A DNA stretch of 64,000 nucleotides from Flavobacterium sp. (GTDB lineage: Bacteria > Bacteroidota > Bacteroidia > Flavobacteriales > Flavobacteriaceae), in the NCBI GenBank assembly GCA_023251135.1, contig JAHEZJ010000017.1:55120-119119 (forward strand). Reading direction: 5' to 3'. This document shows, piece by piece, positions 1 through 9,422 of the stretch. A program made the position numbers and the translations under genes. Within the stretch, counting starts at the first letter, position 1. Each line of letters begins with the position of its first letter. The notes under the pieces were generated by a model. That model saw nothing but the letters and a program-made list of their open reading frames with translations. It was not told the origin of the DNA and searched no databases.

Positions 1-16
1 AGTTTGTAATTATTTT

Positions 17-72
17 TATTTAGAATAGTTAAATATTGTCTTGTTTCTCAACAGTTTTAATAATAGTTTTGC
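17..72 (+). promoter_or_regulatory. Promoter and candidate iron-box upstream of the PepSY_TM gene
   Basis: A Bacteroidota-type promoter is visible: TTG at 41-43, a 20-base spacer, and TAGTTTTG at 64-71 (consensus TAnnTTTG). Just upstream, at about 21-37, lies an imperfect inverted repeat ATTTAGAATAGTTAAAT with arms ATTTA/TAAAT. It resembles the palindrome in front of the siderophore receptor near 56.7 kb. That it is a Fur-type operator is inference. Confidence 0.45.
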
Positions 73-157
73 AAACCAATTAAATCTTTTGAAGCTGAAA
101 CAACTTAAGTAGTTTCCTTCTTAATATCATTGTCCTTTTTAGCTTTTATATAACTAA

Positions 158-1309
158 ATGAGAAAAATTATAAATAAAATACATTTATGGCTCGGGCTTG
201 TAACCGGATTAGTTGTATTTGTAAGCATGTTGGCGGCCAGTATTTTTGTCTGGGAAGAAGAATTATCTGCCTGGTATCATAAAGACAAAATTTTTGTTCC
301 TGAAGTGAAGAGTACTGCTCTACCTCTTGACAGCCTCTATGCTGCTATAAAACTAAAACATCCTTTTGCAGATTATGCTACAATTAGCCATAATCCAAAA
401 AAAAGTTACGTATTTAACAGCTACGAAGAAAATACAGCACCGCATTGGACAGCTGCTTCAGATTGTAAAAGCTACAGCAATATTTATATTGATCAATATA
501 CAGGTAAAGAATTAGGAGAAGTCGATTTAAGATACGATTGGATCTTTAATCTTAGAGTATTACATCAAAATTTGCTGCTTACTTATGATGTAGGTCATTA
601 TATAGTTGGCTTTTCAACCTTATTTATTTTCGTTTTAATTTTAACCGGAATCTATTTATGGTGGCCAAAAAATAAAGCAGCTTTAAAACAAAGGGTTTGG
701 TTTCGTTGGAAAAGCACCACAAAGTGGAAACGCAAAAATTATGATTTCCATAATATAGGCGGTATTTATACTTTTATTTTTATTCTGATTTTTGCCATTA
801 CTGGATTGGTCTGGACATTTGACTGGTGGACCAACGGAATATATAGAATTCTGGGTAATGATCCTGAAAAGGTATGGGCCAAAACCCCTGAAATTTCCAC
901 AGTAAACACTATAAATACACAAAATCCTTTTGAGTACATGGTTCAGGATATAAAGGTTAAAATTCCTAACTGGACTTCTATAGGTTTATCACTACCTGAA
1001 AAACCAACTAAGGAAGCTGTTCCGGTTGCTACTTTTATCAAACACGAAGGAAGCTCAGGCTGGGACGAATCTGATATTTATACTTATAACAGTGTATCCG
1101 CAAAAAATTATTATATCGTTAAGCATAAAGACAAAACGCTGGGAGCAAAATGGAGGAACAGCAATTATGCCATTCATACGGGAAGTATTTATGGCTTTCC
1201 AACTAAATTATTAGCTTCTTTAGTTTCTTTGTTTTGCGCTTTACTTCCCGTCAGTGGTTTTTTAATTTGGTGGGGAAGAAATAAGAAAAACAATCGAAAA
1301 TCAAATTAG
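158..1309 (+). CDS. PepSY-associated TM helix protein (PiuB/iron-regulated membrane protein type)
   Basis: This 383-residue inner-membrane protein has the PepSY_TM layout. A first helix lies at about residues 12-35 and includes HLWLGLVTGL. A large extracytoplasmic part follows, then helices near 147-168 and 198-222 and a last helix near 350-375 ending in WWGR. His residues typical of the family flank the helices (NKIHLW, LHQN, GHYIVG, DFHNIGG, AIHTGS). Family members usually sit beside TonB-dependent siderophore receptors and are thought to act on iron-siderophore reduction or release. No receptor is visible to the left because the window starts here. A strong terminator follows at 1341. Confidence 0.85.
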   Translation: MRKIINKIHLWLGLVTGLVVFVSMLAASIFVWEEELSAWYHKDKIFVPEVKSTALPLDSLYAAIKLKHPFADYATISHNPKKSYVFNSYEENTAPHWTAASDCKSYSNIYIDQYTGKELGEVDLRYDWIFNLRVLHQNLLLTYDVGHYIVGFSTLFIFVLILTGIYLWWPKNKAALKQRVWFRWKSTTKWKRKNYDFHNIGGIYTFIFILIFAITGLVWTFDWWTNGIYRILGNDPEKVWAKTPEISTVNTINTQNPFEYMVQDIKVKIPNWTSIGLSLPEKPTKEAVPVATFIKHEGSSGWDESDIYTYNSVSAKNYYIVKHKDKTLGAKWRNSNYAIHTGSIYGFPTKLLASLVSLFCALLPVSGFLIWWGRNKKNNRKSN

Positions 1310-1340
1310 AAGGATTTGTAAATTGTTTAGTAACGGTCAC

Positions 1341-1377
1341 AAAAAATCCCACTTCTTTCGAAATGGGATTTTTTTTA
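1341..1377 (+). terminator. Rho-independent terminator of the PepSY_TM gene
   Basis: The stem pairs AAAAAATCCCA with TGGGATTTTTT around a CTTCTTTCGAA loop region, followed by a T run. Nearly the same hairpin occurs at 24642 and 59325. Confidence 0.85.
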
Positions 1378-1463
1378 TCCTTCTTCTACTATAACTGCAT
1401 TTTAAAGTTTGAAAGATCTGCAAAGTGAAAAAGCCATCAACCATTAACTCCGCAAAGAATGCT

Positions 1464-2453
1464 TTATGCATTTGAATTTTGCAAATTCAGGGGATAAAAA
1501 TGTGGCAGAACTTCTTGTCCAATCAATTTTAGGGCTTCTTCCACCGGAACTTCTGATTTTCTTAAGTGAAGCGCCATGTGGTTTACCCCTGCCAATTCAT
1601 ATAAACGCAATAATTTCGTTAATCCATTAATACCAACAGCACCTCCAAAACGATGCGGTGTAAAAGGAGCATCAGGATTTTTCAAAAGATTCAAATGAAA
1701 AGCTGATATATAAGGTTTCGATGCCTGATTGTTATCATAAAGTGCATTTTTCCATTCTTTTACTAAAACTTCTGTATCTGCAACATTTCTTGGATAATTA
1801 AACCAGCCCTGCATGTTTTGAGCAACCCAATCCATGCTTTGTTTTGCTCTTCCGGCTAAAATCCAAGGAATCTCATTTTTAGGTTTTGGATAAACTTGAA
1901 TTTCATTAGATAAACCTTCATAATATTGATTCAGCTCGCTTTGCTCTTTCCAGGCTTCTTTGATTATCTCATGGTTTAAAGCAAACCTTTCTGCTCTGGT
2001 TTCAAAATCAAATCCAAACAAAGGAAATTCTACAGGACGATCGCCTAAACCAACACCAAAAAGATAACGGCTTTCAGATAAATTTTCGATAGTTGCAATC
2101 GCTTTTGCCAATTGAAGCGGATCATGCAAAGGCAGTACAACCGCGGCAGTTCCAATGGCAATAGAATCAGTAATGGCAGCAACATACCCCAGATACGATA
2201 AGGTGTCAAAAATTTGAGCGCCATCTCCAAAACCCGGATCATATACCGGAACTTCGCGCATCCATAAAGCGGCAAACCCAAGTTTATCGGCCAGTTTAAT
2301 AAGTTCTGTGTGTTTGCTTATATCAGGAATCCCGAAAGGACGTCCTTGTTTTTTTCTTTTTTTCTCTCCTTCAAGAGACCAGTCGTTGTCTAATGGAAAT
2401 TCTAGTCCAAGAGTCATTCGTCCGGGTATATGTATTTTACAGATTGTTTTCAT
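1464..2453 (-). CDS. LLM-class flavin-dependent oxidoreductase (BA3436-like luciferase family)
   Basis: This 329-residue protein has the bacterial luciferase-like TIM-barrel sequence. Typical stretches are GFAALWMREVPVYDPGFGD, IGTAAVVLPLHDPLQLAKA and YLFGVGLGDRPVEFP, which match what I recall of the BA3436-type subfamily. Members use FMNH2 or F420-like flavins to oxidise small organic substrates; the substrate here is unknown. It follows the MFS exporter gene by 43 bases on the same strand, so the two are probably co-transcribed and may handle the same compound. No signal peptide is present, so a cytoplasmic location is expected. Confidence 0.8.
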   Translation of the reverse strand: MKTICKIHIPGRMTLGLEFPLDNDWSLEGEKKRKKQGRPFGIPDISKHTELIKLADKLGFAALWMREVPVYDPGFGDGAQIFDTLSYLGYVAAITDSIAIGTAAVVLPLHDPLQLAKAIATIENLSESRYLFGVGLGDRPVEFPLFGFDFETRAERFALNHEIIKEAWKEQSELNQYYEGLSNEIQVYPKPKNEIPWILAGRAKQSMDWVAQNMQGWFNYPRNVADTEVLVKEWKNALYDNNQASKPYISAFHLNLLKNPDAPFTPHRFGGAVGINGLTKLLRLYELAGVNHMALHLRKSEVPVEEALKLIGQEVLPHFYPLNLQNSNA

Positions 2454-2496
2454 TTTTAAATTAAATTAACGGTTAACAGATTACGAGTTATTTTAA

Positions 2497-3720
2497 TTAT
2501 TTGCTTTCTTTTTTACTTGATATTTTTGAGCTCAGTAAGGTTGCATCTATGGCAAGGACTACAAACAAAGCACCAACCCAAGGAGTAGATTCAAGTCCTA
2601 AAGTAGATTCTACCACTAATCCGCCTACATAAGCCCCAATGGCAATTCCCACATTAAAAGCTGCGATGTTAAAGGCAGATGCCACGTCTTCGGTTCCGGG
2701 AAGGTAACGTTCTGCCAATTGAACCACGTACAATTGTAATCCCGGAACATTTGAAAATGATAAAGCTCCCATGATAAACAAAGTAATAATTCCAAAAAGA
2801 GAATCACTTGCCGTGAATGTAAAAACCAGCAATGCAATCGCCTGTAAAACAAACATCCACAATAATGCTTTCAACGGATTTTTATTTGCTGCTTTCCCGC
2901 CTATAAGATTCCCAAAAGCGATCGCTATTCCGTACAATACAAGCACTACATTCACCATTGATTCAGAAAGCCCCATGATTTTTTGAAGTATTGGAGACAA
3001 ATAAGTAAAGGCAACAAAAGTTCCTCCATACCCTAGAGTAGTCATTAAAAAAGCCAACAGCAATCGACCGTTTGCTATTACTTTAAACTGGTCTTTTATT
3101 GCGATTGTTTTTTCATTTTCGATTTTATTTGGGAGTAAAATCCAACCCGAAATCAAACCGATCAGTCCCAAAACGGCAACTCCAATAAAAGTAGCACGCC
3201 ATCCAAATTCCTGTCCAATAAAAGTTCCGAAAGGTACTCCGGTAACAATGGCAACCGTTAAACCCGTAAACATAATAGAAATTGCTGAAGCTCTTTTATC
3301 AGGTGATACTAATGAAGCGGCAATAGTAGAACCTATCGAAAAGAAAACCCCATGAGCCAATCCTGTAATGATTCTTGCCATAACCAAGGTATAAAAACCA
3401 GGTGCTATTGAAACAAGACCATTTCCTATAATAAATACAATCATTAACCAGATCAGTAATTTTTTTCTTGGAATACTTCCTGTTAAGGCTGTTAATATTG
3501 GCGCTCCAATGGCAACACCAATGGCATATAAGCTCACCAGCAATCCTGCCGATGGAATACTAATATTTAAATCTGTGGCAACTGTTGGCAATAAACCCAC
3601 AATAACAAACTCTGTGGTACCAATTCCAAATGCGCTTATTGTTAATGCCCATAGCGCGGCAGGCAGTCTTTTTCTTGTAGTGGCAGTTTGTGCTATAACT
3701 GCTGTTTCATTTGTTTTCAT
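2497..3720 (-). CDS. MFS transporter, DHA1 family (AraJ-like)
   Basis: The 407-residue protein shows about twelve hydrophobic helices. The start of the first carries SAFGIGTTEFVIVGLLPTVA, a signature of AraJ/YdhP/NepI-type DHA1 exporters. The motif-A region between helices 2 and 3 reads LTGSIPRKKLL instead of the usual GxLaDrxGrr. These carriers use the proton gradient to export sugars, nucleosides or drugs; substrate cannot be read from sequence. It is the first gene of a likely two-gene operon with the flavin oxidoreductase, and starts about 400 bases downstream of the Crp/Fnr gene on the same strand. Confidence 0.85.
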   Translation of the reverse strand: MKTNETAVIAQTATTRKRLPAALWALTISAFGIGTTEFVIVGLLPTVATDLNISIPSAGLLVSLYAIGVAIGAPILTALTGSIPRKKLLIWLMIVFIIGNGLVSIAPGFYTLVMARIITGLAHGVFFSIGSTIAASLVSPDKRASAISIMFTGLTVAIVTGVPFGTFIGQEFGWRATFIGVAVLGLIGLISGWILLPNKIENEKTIAIKDQFKVIANGRLLLAFLMTTLGYGGTFVAFTYLSPILQKIMGLSESMVNVVLVLYGIAIAFGNLIGGKAANKNPLKALLWMFVLQAIALLVFTFTASDSLFGIITLFIMGALSFSNVPGLQLYVVQLAERYLPGTEDVASAFNIAAFNVGIAIGAYVGGLVVESTLGLESTPWVGALFVVLAIDATLLSSKISSKKESK

Positions 3721-4134
3721 ATCGTTGTTTCAAATAAAATTATAAATGATTTAGGAGGGGAAAGGTTTAAAAAGGTAAGAGAAATAAGAGAATGCCCCGA
3801 AGGACATCCTCCTGTCCTACAACCAGTTTAATCAATCTTAATGCGTCCTATATAGTAAAGGAGAATGTTATTATTTAATCCCGCTGGATTATGAATTTCA
3901 ATGCCAGCTATAGATGAGGAATGTTTCCCGGAATTGCTTCCAGAACTATTGACATTCTTTCTGATTTATTTTGTGCATTATGTGCAGTGCCTAAAAAAGC
4001 GGTAACTGCCTGCATAAAATAGTGGATCGTTTTCATAATTGCATTGTTTAAAATTAACAGTACAAAGTTCTAACGATAACACTAGATATGCGAGGAGGAA
4101 CATCACAGTTTTGAAGTGATCTAGATCACACTTT
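3721..4134. other. Intergenic stretch upstream of the MFS gene
   Basis: About 410 bases with no family-assignable gene. It contains one possible 42-codon ORF on the minus strand (listed separately) and a weak six-pair hairpin, AGGACA/TGTCCT, near 3798-3815 without a clear T run. Confidence 0.5.
3908..4036 (-). CDS. Possible small ORF, 42 aa, unknown
   Basis: An ATG at 4036 opens a 42-residue frame beginning MKTIHYFMQAVTAFLGTAHN and ending in PGNIPHL. There is no clear ribosome binding site and no family I recognise. On the coding strand an imperfect -7 box (GAACTTTG) precedes it, in the sequence just before the ATG. The MKTI start and isolated position are the only support, so it may be noise. 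Confidence 0.25.
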   Translation of the reverse strand: MKTIHYFMQAVTAFLGTAHNAQNKSERMSIVLEAIPGNIPHL

Positions 4135-4707
4135 TTATCCCTTAAAGCGGCTGAGGGTTTCGCGGGTAACACCTAAATAAGAAGCCAAGAGCTTTTTAGG
4201 AACACGCTGAATTAGCAAAGGAAGTTTTTTGATAAGATTATTATAACGTTCTTCGGCTGTTTGCGTCAGTAAAGACATGATGCGTTGCTGCAGAGCGATA
4301 TAACCATAATGCGATTTAATTCTGAAGAAATTAGTCATTTTTGGAATTTCACTACACAGTTTTTCCCTGTTTTCTAATCGAAGACAAAAGAATTCTGAAT
4401 CTTCAATACAATCAATAAACAAAGTAGCAGGAACCTGATTCTGAAAAGCATGAAAATCGCTTGTCCAGTATTGTTCCATTGCAAACTGCAGAATATGCTC
4501 CTTACCTTCATTATCAATAGCATATGTTTTCAATAAGCCACTTATAATCCAGTATTCAGAAGGAACAAGTTCATCTTTTTGCACTAAAAACTGATGCTTT
4601 CTTAATTTCTTATAAGTAAAACAAGCAGCAACCGTTTCCCATTCTTCATCAGTTAATGGACTTATTTCCTCTATATGTTTTCTTAATTGTAAATAATGGT
4701 TTTCCAT
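4135..4707 (-). CDS. Crp/Fnr-family transcriptional regulator
   Basis: The protein has 190 residues if started at the ATG at 4707; a TTG three codons upstream is also open but less likely. The N-terminal part (about 10-130) is a cyclic-nucleotide-binding-like barrel, including KHQFLVQKDELVPSEYWIISGLL. The C-terminus holds the helix-turn-helix VPKKLLASYLGVTRETLSRFK. No Cys cluster for an Fe-S centre is present, so an FNR-type oxygen sensor is unlikely. This short form is common in Bacteroidota and often controls a neighbouring oxidoreductase or transporter. The MFS/oxidoreductase pair downstream is a plausible target, but this is inference. Confidence 0.85.
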   Translation of the reverse strand: MENHYLQLRKHIEEISPLTDEEWETVAACFTYKKLRKHQFLVQKDELVPSEYWIISGLLKTYAIDNEGKEHILQFAMEQYWTSDFHAFQNQVPATLFIDCIEDSEFFCLRLENREKLCSEIPKMTNFFRIKSHYGYIALQQRIMSLLTQTAEERYNNLIKKLPLLIQRVPKKLLASYLGVTRETLSRFKG

Positions 4708-4782
4708 AAACTGCAAATTCTTTTAGAACTACCTAATTTAATCCTTACGAAAGTAACAAAAAACTTTTTACTGATGATGAAA

Positions 4783-4811
4783 CAAAACTCACACGATTGG
4801 TGTGAGTTTTG
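4783..4811 (-). terminator. Hairpin at the end of the RND operon
   Basis: A perfect 12-pair stem, CAAAACTCACAC with GTGTGAGTTTTG and a 5-base loop, lies 10 bases beyond the outer-membrane gene's stop. On the minus strand it is followed by TTTC, a short T tract. It lies between that stop and the Crp/Fnr promoter region. Confidence 0.7.
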
Positions 4812-4820
4812 AAAAACTAG

Positions 4821-6233
4821 CTATTGCCCTCCTCCCAAAGCTCTGTAAAACTCTATATAAGCCAAAGCTTCCTGCCTTTTTAAACTCGATAAATTCAGTT
4901 CATTTTCTATTAGATTTTGTTCTACCAGAATTACTTCTAAATAATTGGCCTGTCCATTTGTAAACAAAAGACCGGCATTGTTTATCGCTGTTTGCAACAA
5001 TTCATTTTTTGATGTTGTAATTGTAATTTTCTCTTTCAGTTTTTCGACTTTAACCATCGAATCCGAAACTTCTTTTGTAGCTTGTAAAACTATTTTTCTA
5101 AATTCTTCAGCCTTTTGTTGGTATGCAATTTTACTCACGTTAAAAGCCGTTTTTAGTTTTCGTTTGTTAAAAATAGGTTCGGTAAGTCCGCCTGCTAAAG
5201 TTCCAAATAGCGAACCCGGAATGTTTAACCAATTAGAAGATTGAAAAGAATTGAGACCGCCCGCAGCTGTTATATTCAGGGCCGGATACAAACCCGCCTG
5301 AGCAACACCTATTCGCGCCGAAGCTGCCCGTAACTCAAATTCTTTCTGACGCACATCCGGACGATTCGACATCAACGAGGCCGGAACTCCCGATGTTAAT
5401 TGCTCTGGAGCCGTAAAATTAGCTTTACTTTCTGGTAGTACAATTGGATCAGGCTGATGGCCCATTAAAACATTTAAAGCATTTTCCTGAATGAATTTTT
5501 CCTGCTCTAAATCGGGAATAATAGCTTGTGTCGATTTGTACTGAACTTCGGCTTGCTGTAACGCCAATGCAGTCGCTTCGCCGTTTTCAAACTGAACCCG
5601 GATTAGTTTAACTGTATTATCGCTTAAAGCTAAATTTTTACGCGTTATGGCCAGTTGTTCGTCGAGCATTAATAAAGTATAATAAGACGAAGCTGCTGAT
5701 GCAATCAATCTGGTCTGCAAAACTTTTCTGCTTTCAAGACTTTGCAGCCAATCGTTCAACGCCGCTTTTTTCTGATTTTTTACTTTTCCCCAAATGTCAA
5801 TTTCCCAGCTTAAAGCCGAATTTAACGTATAATCTTCTACCCTTTTCGTTCCGATGGTATTGCTTAAATTAAAGCCGTTAATACCGTTTAGGCTATTATC
5901 AGAATAGTAATTTCTTGAAGGTCCAATTCCTGCAGAAACTGATGGAAGCCAGGCTGCTTTTGATTCTTTCAGGTATTCCTCATTAATCTGAATCGTATTC
6001 AGCGCTATTTTCATATCATAGTTGCGCTGTAAAACATTATCAATAATATTTTGCAAAGCAGGATCTGTAAAAAAGCTTTTCCATGGCAGTAAAGTACTGT
6101 CCTTACTTTGCTGCAGTGCATTATTCCCTCGAAATTCCTGAGGCATTGCAAGGGTTGGGCGCACATAATCTTTCTCAATCTGACAGGCAGAAAACACGGC
6201 CAGAATAAGTATGTAATATAGTATTTTCGTCAT
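4821..6233 (-). CDS. RND efflux outer-membrane lipoprotein (NodT/OprM family)
   Basis: This 470-residue protein is the outer-membrane channel of a tripartite pump. A signal peptide ends in the lipobox FSAC (Cys17). Two OEP (TolC-like) repeats follow, with typical stretches ALSWEIDIWGKVKN and ASLMSNRPDVRQKEFELRAA, the latter diagnostic of NodT-type factors. The length is normal. It is the last gene of the operon: its ATG is one base from the stop of the RND transporter, so translation is probably coupled. A terminator follows. Expected location is the outer membrane, spanning the periplasm. Confidence 0.93.
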   Translation of the reverse strand: MTKILYYILILAVFSACQIEKDYVRPTLAMPQEFRGNNALQQSKDSTLLPWKSFFTDPALQNIIDNVLQRNYDMKIALNTIQINEEYLKESKAAWLPSVSAGIGPSRNYYSDNSLNGINGFNLSNTIGTKRVEDYTLNSALSWEIDIWGKVKNQKKAALNDWLQSLESRKVLQTRLIASAASSYYTLLMLDEQLAITRKNLALSDNTVKLIRVQFENGEATALALQQAEVQYKSTQAIIPDLEQEKFIQENALNVLMGHQPDPIVLPESKANFTAPEQLTSGVPASLMSNRPDVRQKEFELRAASARIGVAQAGLYPALNITAAGGLNSFQSSNWLNIPGSLFGTLAGGLTEPIFNKRKLKTAFNVSKIAYQQKAEEFRKIVLQATKEVSDSMVKVEKLKEKITITTSKNELLQTAINNAGLLFTNGQANYLEVILVEQNLIENELNLSSLKRQEALAYIEFYRALGGGQ

Positions 6234-6234
6234 T

Positions 6235-9200
6235 TTAATGATTGGATTGAATTAAATGTTGATCGGTTGCAGGCGTAATTTTTAAACCAAAAAAACGTTC
6301 GTGTAAAGATTGGAATACGATAAATAAAACTGGTATTATAAAAATTCCCAGTACCACACCAAAGAACATTCCTCCTATCGTTCCCGATGCAATAGAACGA
6401 TTTCCCTGCTCTGTAGCGCCACCGGCAAAAAGCAACGGCAGTAATCCCGCAATAAAAGCAAAAGAAGTCATTAAGATTGGCCGCAATCGCAATGCCGAAG
6501 CCTGTACGGCAGATTCTACCAAAGATTTTCCTTTATGTCTCATTTGTACCGCAAACTCAACGATAAGGATGGCATTCTTGGCCAAAAGACCAATAAGCAT
6601 AATCATCCCAATCTGCACATAAATATTATTGGTAACGCCTATTAAATTGATAAAAACAAAGACACCAAATATTCCGGTTGGCAAAGATAAAATTACGGCC
6701 AGTGGTAAAAGATAACTTTCATACTGCGCAGATAACAGAAAATAGACAAACAAAATACAGATTCCGAATATAAAAATGGTTTGGTTTCCGGCCTGCTGCT
6801 CTTCTCTTGCCATTCCGGTATATTCATGCGAATAACCTAACGGAAGCGTCTCGGCAACCTCATTTATCGCTTTCATAGCATCTCCCGTCGAATAGCCTTT
6901 TTTAGCCTGAACATTCAAATTAATAGAAGTCGATTGGTTCAAATGCGTAACGACTTCGGGACCAAAAACACGTTTTAATTGCACAACAGATTTAAGTGGC
7001 ACCATTTTGCCCAGATCATTTTTAGCATATACTTCATTCAATGCATTTTCATCTACTCTAAAAGGCGCTTCGGCTTGTACCACCACACGATAATATTTTC
7101 CAAATCGGTTAAAATCAGAAGAATATATACTTCCAAAATAAGCCTGCATGGTTTCTAAAATCGTACTGACATCAAGTCCCAGTTGTTTGGCCTTAACCGC
7201 ATCAACATCAAGCATGTATTGAGGAAATTTTGCATTAAAAGAGGTAAAAGCTGCTGCAATTTCCTTTCTTTCTTTTAACGATTTTATGAACTCATCATTT
7301 ACCTGAGCCAGTTTATCGATCGAGCCTCCGGCATTGTCTTTAAGCACAACATCTAAGGCATCAACATTTCCAAATCCGGGAACGGTTGGCATCGAATACG
7401 TAAACGAAGATCCTTCGGGCAAACCATCAAATACAGTTTTAATAGAGTCCATAATTTTATTGATGTCTTTAACTTTTCCACGGTCTTCCGGCTGTTTTAA
7501 AATGGTGTAAGAAGCGGCGTAGGATGGTGAAACCGTATTGGCCAATAAATTACTACCGTTCACTATCGCATTAAAATATACGCCTTCAAATTTACTCAGC
7601 TTTTTACTTGCCTGCGTGGTTACTGTTTTGGTGCGTTCCAAAGAAGTTCCCGGTGGCATGCTTAAAGCAGTCATTACAAAACTTTGGTCTTCTGTAGGAA
7701 TAAATGCTTGTGGCGTGTTACGTGCCAATACTATCGTTAGAATGGTGACCAAAACTAATCCGCCCAAAGCAAGCCATTTTCTTTTAATCAGGAAAAGAAC
7801 AGCACTGGTATATCTTTTTGTAGCGGCATGAAAACCAATATTAAAGAGCTCATAGAATCTTTGTAATCCTTTCTTATGTTTATCTTCATACAATTCAGCA
7901 TGCTTATTTTTAAGCAAAACAGCACATAAAGCAGGACTTAAGGTTAAAGCATTTACTGCCGAAATTACAATAGCAATAGCAAGTGTAAAAGCAAATTGTC
8001 TGTAAAACACACCAACCGGACCTTCGATTAAACCAATAGGTAAAAATACTGCCGACATTACCAAAGTAATAGATAAAATGGCTCCGGTAATTTCGCCCAT
8101 AGCGCTGATTGTCGCCTTTTTAGCATCGGTAGAATGATGTTCTAATTTATGATGAACGGCCTCGACGACGACAATCGCATCATCGACCACCACTCCAATG
8201 GCCAGAACAAGCGCAAAAAGCGTCAGCAAATTGATGGTGATGCCAAAGACGCCCATAAAAAAGAAGGTTCCTATAATCGCCACTGGTACTGATATGGCCG
8301 GAATAAGTGTAGAACGAAAATCCTGAAGGAAAATAAAAACAACAATAAATACCAGTATAAAAGCTTCAACCAAAGTATGCTCTACCTGATTGATAGAAGC
8401 ATCCAGAAAGCGTTTTGTACTATAAGTGGTTCGATAACTAATTCCCTTTGGAAAACTCTTTTTGGCTTCTTCCATAAACTTCAGAATTTCAATCTGAATA
8501 TCATTGGCATTAGAACCCGGCGTCTGGAAAATAGCCACTCCAATTCCCGGATGCCCATCCAACGTTTGTGCCGATGCATACACGTGATCTAATGATCCTA
8601 ATTCAATCTTGGCAACATCTTTTAAACGCAGCACAGAACCATCCGGATTTGCCCTGATTACAATATCTTCATAGTCTGGTTCTTTGTTCAGTTTTCCTTT
8701 GTATTTAATAGTATACTCAAAAGCCGTTGCGCTTCCTTCTCCAAATTTACCCGGAGCGGCTTCGATATTTTGATGGTCAATGGCTTTCATGACTTCCTGC
8801 GCTGTCATTTGATAACTCGCCAATTTTCCCGGATTCAGCCAGACACGCATGGCGTAATCCTTACTTCCAAATACCTGCGCTTTTCCAACTCCCTGAATAC
8901 GCTGAATTCCAGGAACAATATTAATAAGATCGTAATTGTTCAGGAAAGCCGAATCGTAATTAGGATTGGTACTTTCGAGATCAATAATCATGATCATACT
9001 ATTATTTTGTTTGGAAGTATTAATACCGGTTTTTACGACTTCCTGAGGCAGTTGATTGGTGGCCTGCGAAACTCTGTTCTGCACATTAATTGCCGCCTGA
9101 TCCGGATTGGTTCCCAGTTTAAAATAAACGGTAATCGTTAAAGTACCATCGTTTGAAGAAGACGATGTCATGTAGATCATATTTTCTACTCCGTTAATTA

Positions 9201-9402
9201 CCTGTTCTAAGGGCGTGGCTACAGAACGGGCAACGGCTTCGGCACTGGCTCCGGGGTAACGTGCGGTAACTACCACAGACGGCGGTGCGATTTCCGGAAA
9301 GGTTTCCATAGGTAATTTTTCCAGAGCCAAAAAGCCTAAAATTACCAATATAAGTGAGATGACAGTAGCCGTAACCGGCCTGTCGATTATTTTCTTTAAC
9401 AT
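6235..9402 (-). CDS. RND multidrug efflux transporter, HAE1 family (AcrB/MexB-like)
   Basis: This 1055-residue inner-membrane protein has the full RND plan: helix 1 at the N-terminus (VTATVISLILVILGFLALE), a large periplasmic domain, helices 2-6, a second periplasmic domain and helices 8-12. The proton-relay Asp pair is present in helix 4 (GVVVDDAIVVVE, near residue 405) and the helix 10 Lys in GLLAKNAILIVEFA. It should export hydrophobic drugs, bile-type detergents or similar compounds by proton antiport. It lies between the adaptor gene (20-base gap) and the outer-membrane gene (one-base gap). Length and motifs are intact. Confidence 0.95.
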   Translation of the reverse strand: MLKKIIDRPVTATVISLILVILGFLALEKLPMETFPEIAPPSVVVTARYPGASAEAVARSVATPLEQVINGVENMIYMTSSSSNDGTLTITVYFKLGTNPDQAAINVQNRVSQATNQLPQEVVKTGINTSKQNNSMIMIIDLESTNPNYDSAFLNNYDLINIVPGIQRIQGVGKAQVFGSKDYAMRVWLNPGKLASYQMTAQEVMKAIDHQNIEAAPGKFGEGSATAFEYTIKYKGKLNKEPDYEDIVIRANPDGSVLRLKDVAKIELGSLDHVYASAQTLDGHPGIGVAIFQTPGSNANDIQIEILKFMEEAKKSFPKGISYRTTYSTKRFLDASINQVEHTLVEAFILVFIVVFIFLQDFRSTLIPAISVPVAIIGTFFFMGVFGITINLLTLFALVLAIGVVVDDAIVVVEAVHHKLEHHSTDAKKATISAMGEITGAILSITLVMSAVFLPIGLIEGPVGVFYRQFAFTLAIAIVISAVNALTLSPALCAVLLKNKHAELYEDKHKKGLQRFYELFNIGFHAATKRYTSAVLFLIKRKWLALGGLVLVTILTIVLARNTPQAFIPTEDQSFVMTALSMPPGTSLERTKTVTTQASKKLSKFEGVYFNAIVNGSNLLANTVSPSYAASYTILKQPEDRGKVKDINKIMDSIKTVFDGLPEGSSFTYSMPTVPGFGNVDALDVVLKDNAGGSIDKLAQVNDEFIKSLKERKEIAAAFTSFNAKFPQYMLDVDAVKAKQLGLDVSTILETMQAYFGSIYSSDFNRFGKYYRVVVQAEAPFRVDENALNEVYAKNDLGKMVPLKSVVQLKRVFGPEVVTHLNQSTSINLNVQAKKGYSTGDAMKAINEVAETLPLGYSHEYTGMAREEQQAGNQTIFIFGICILFVYFLLSAQYESYLLPLAVILSLPTGIFGVFVFINLIGVTNNIYVQIGMIMLIGLLAKNAILIVEFAVQMRHKGKSLVESAVQASALRLRPILMTSFAFIAGLLPLLFAGGATEQGNRSIASGTIGGMFFGVVLGIFIIPVLFIVFQSLHERFFGLKITPATDQHLIQSNH

Positions 9403-9422
9403 AATTTAAAAAGGCTAGATTA

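Noticed and set aside
3978-4172. 64-aa minus-strand ORF overlapping the Crp/Fnr 3' end
   Set aside because: It lies in another frame across the end of the Crp/Fnr gene and has no recognisable features.
8770-9141. 123-aa ORF on the plus strand inside the RND transporter gene
   Set aside because: It is antisense to a strongly conserved RND gene and shows no domain or promoter; it is a frame shadow.
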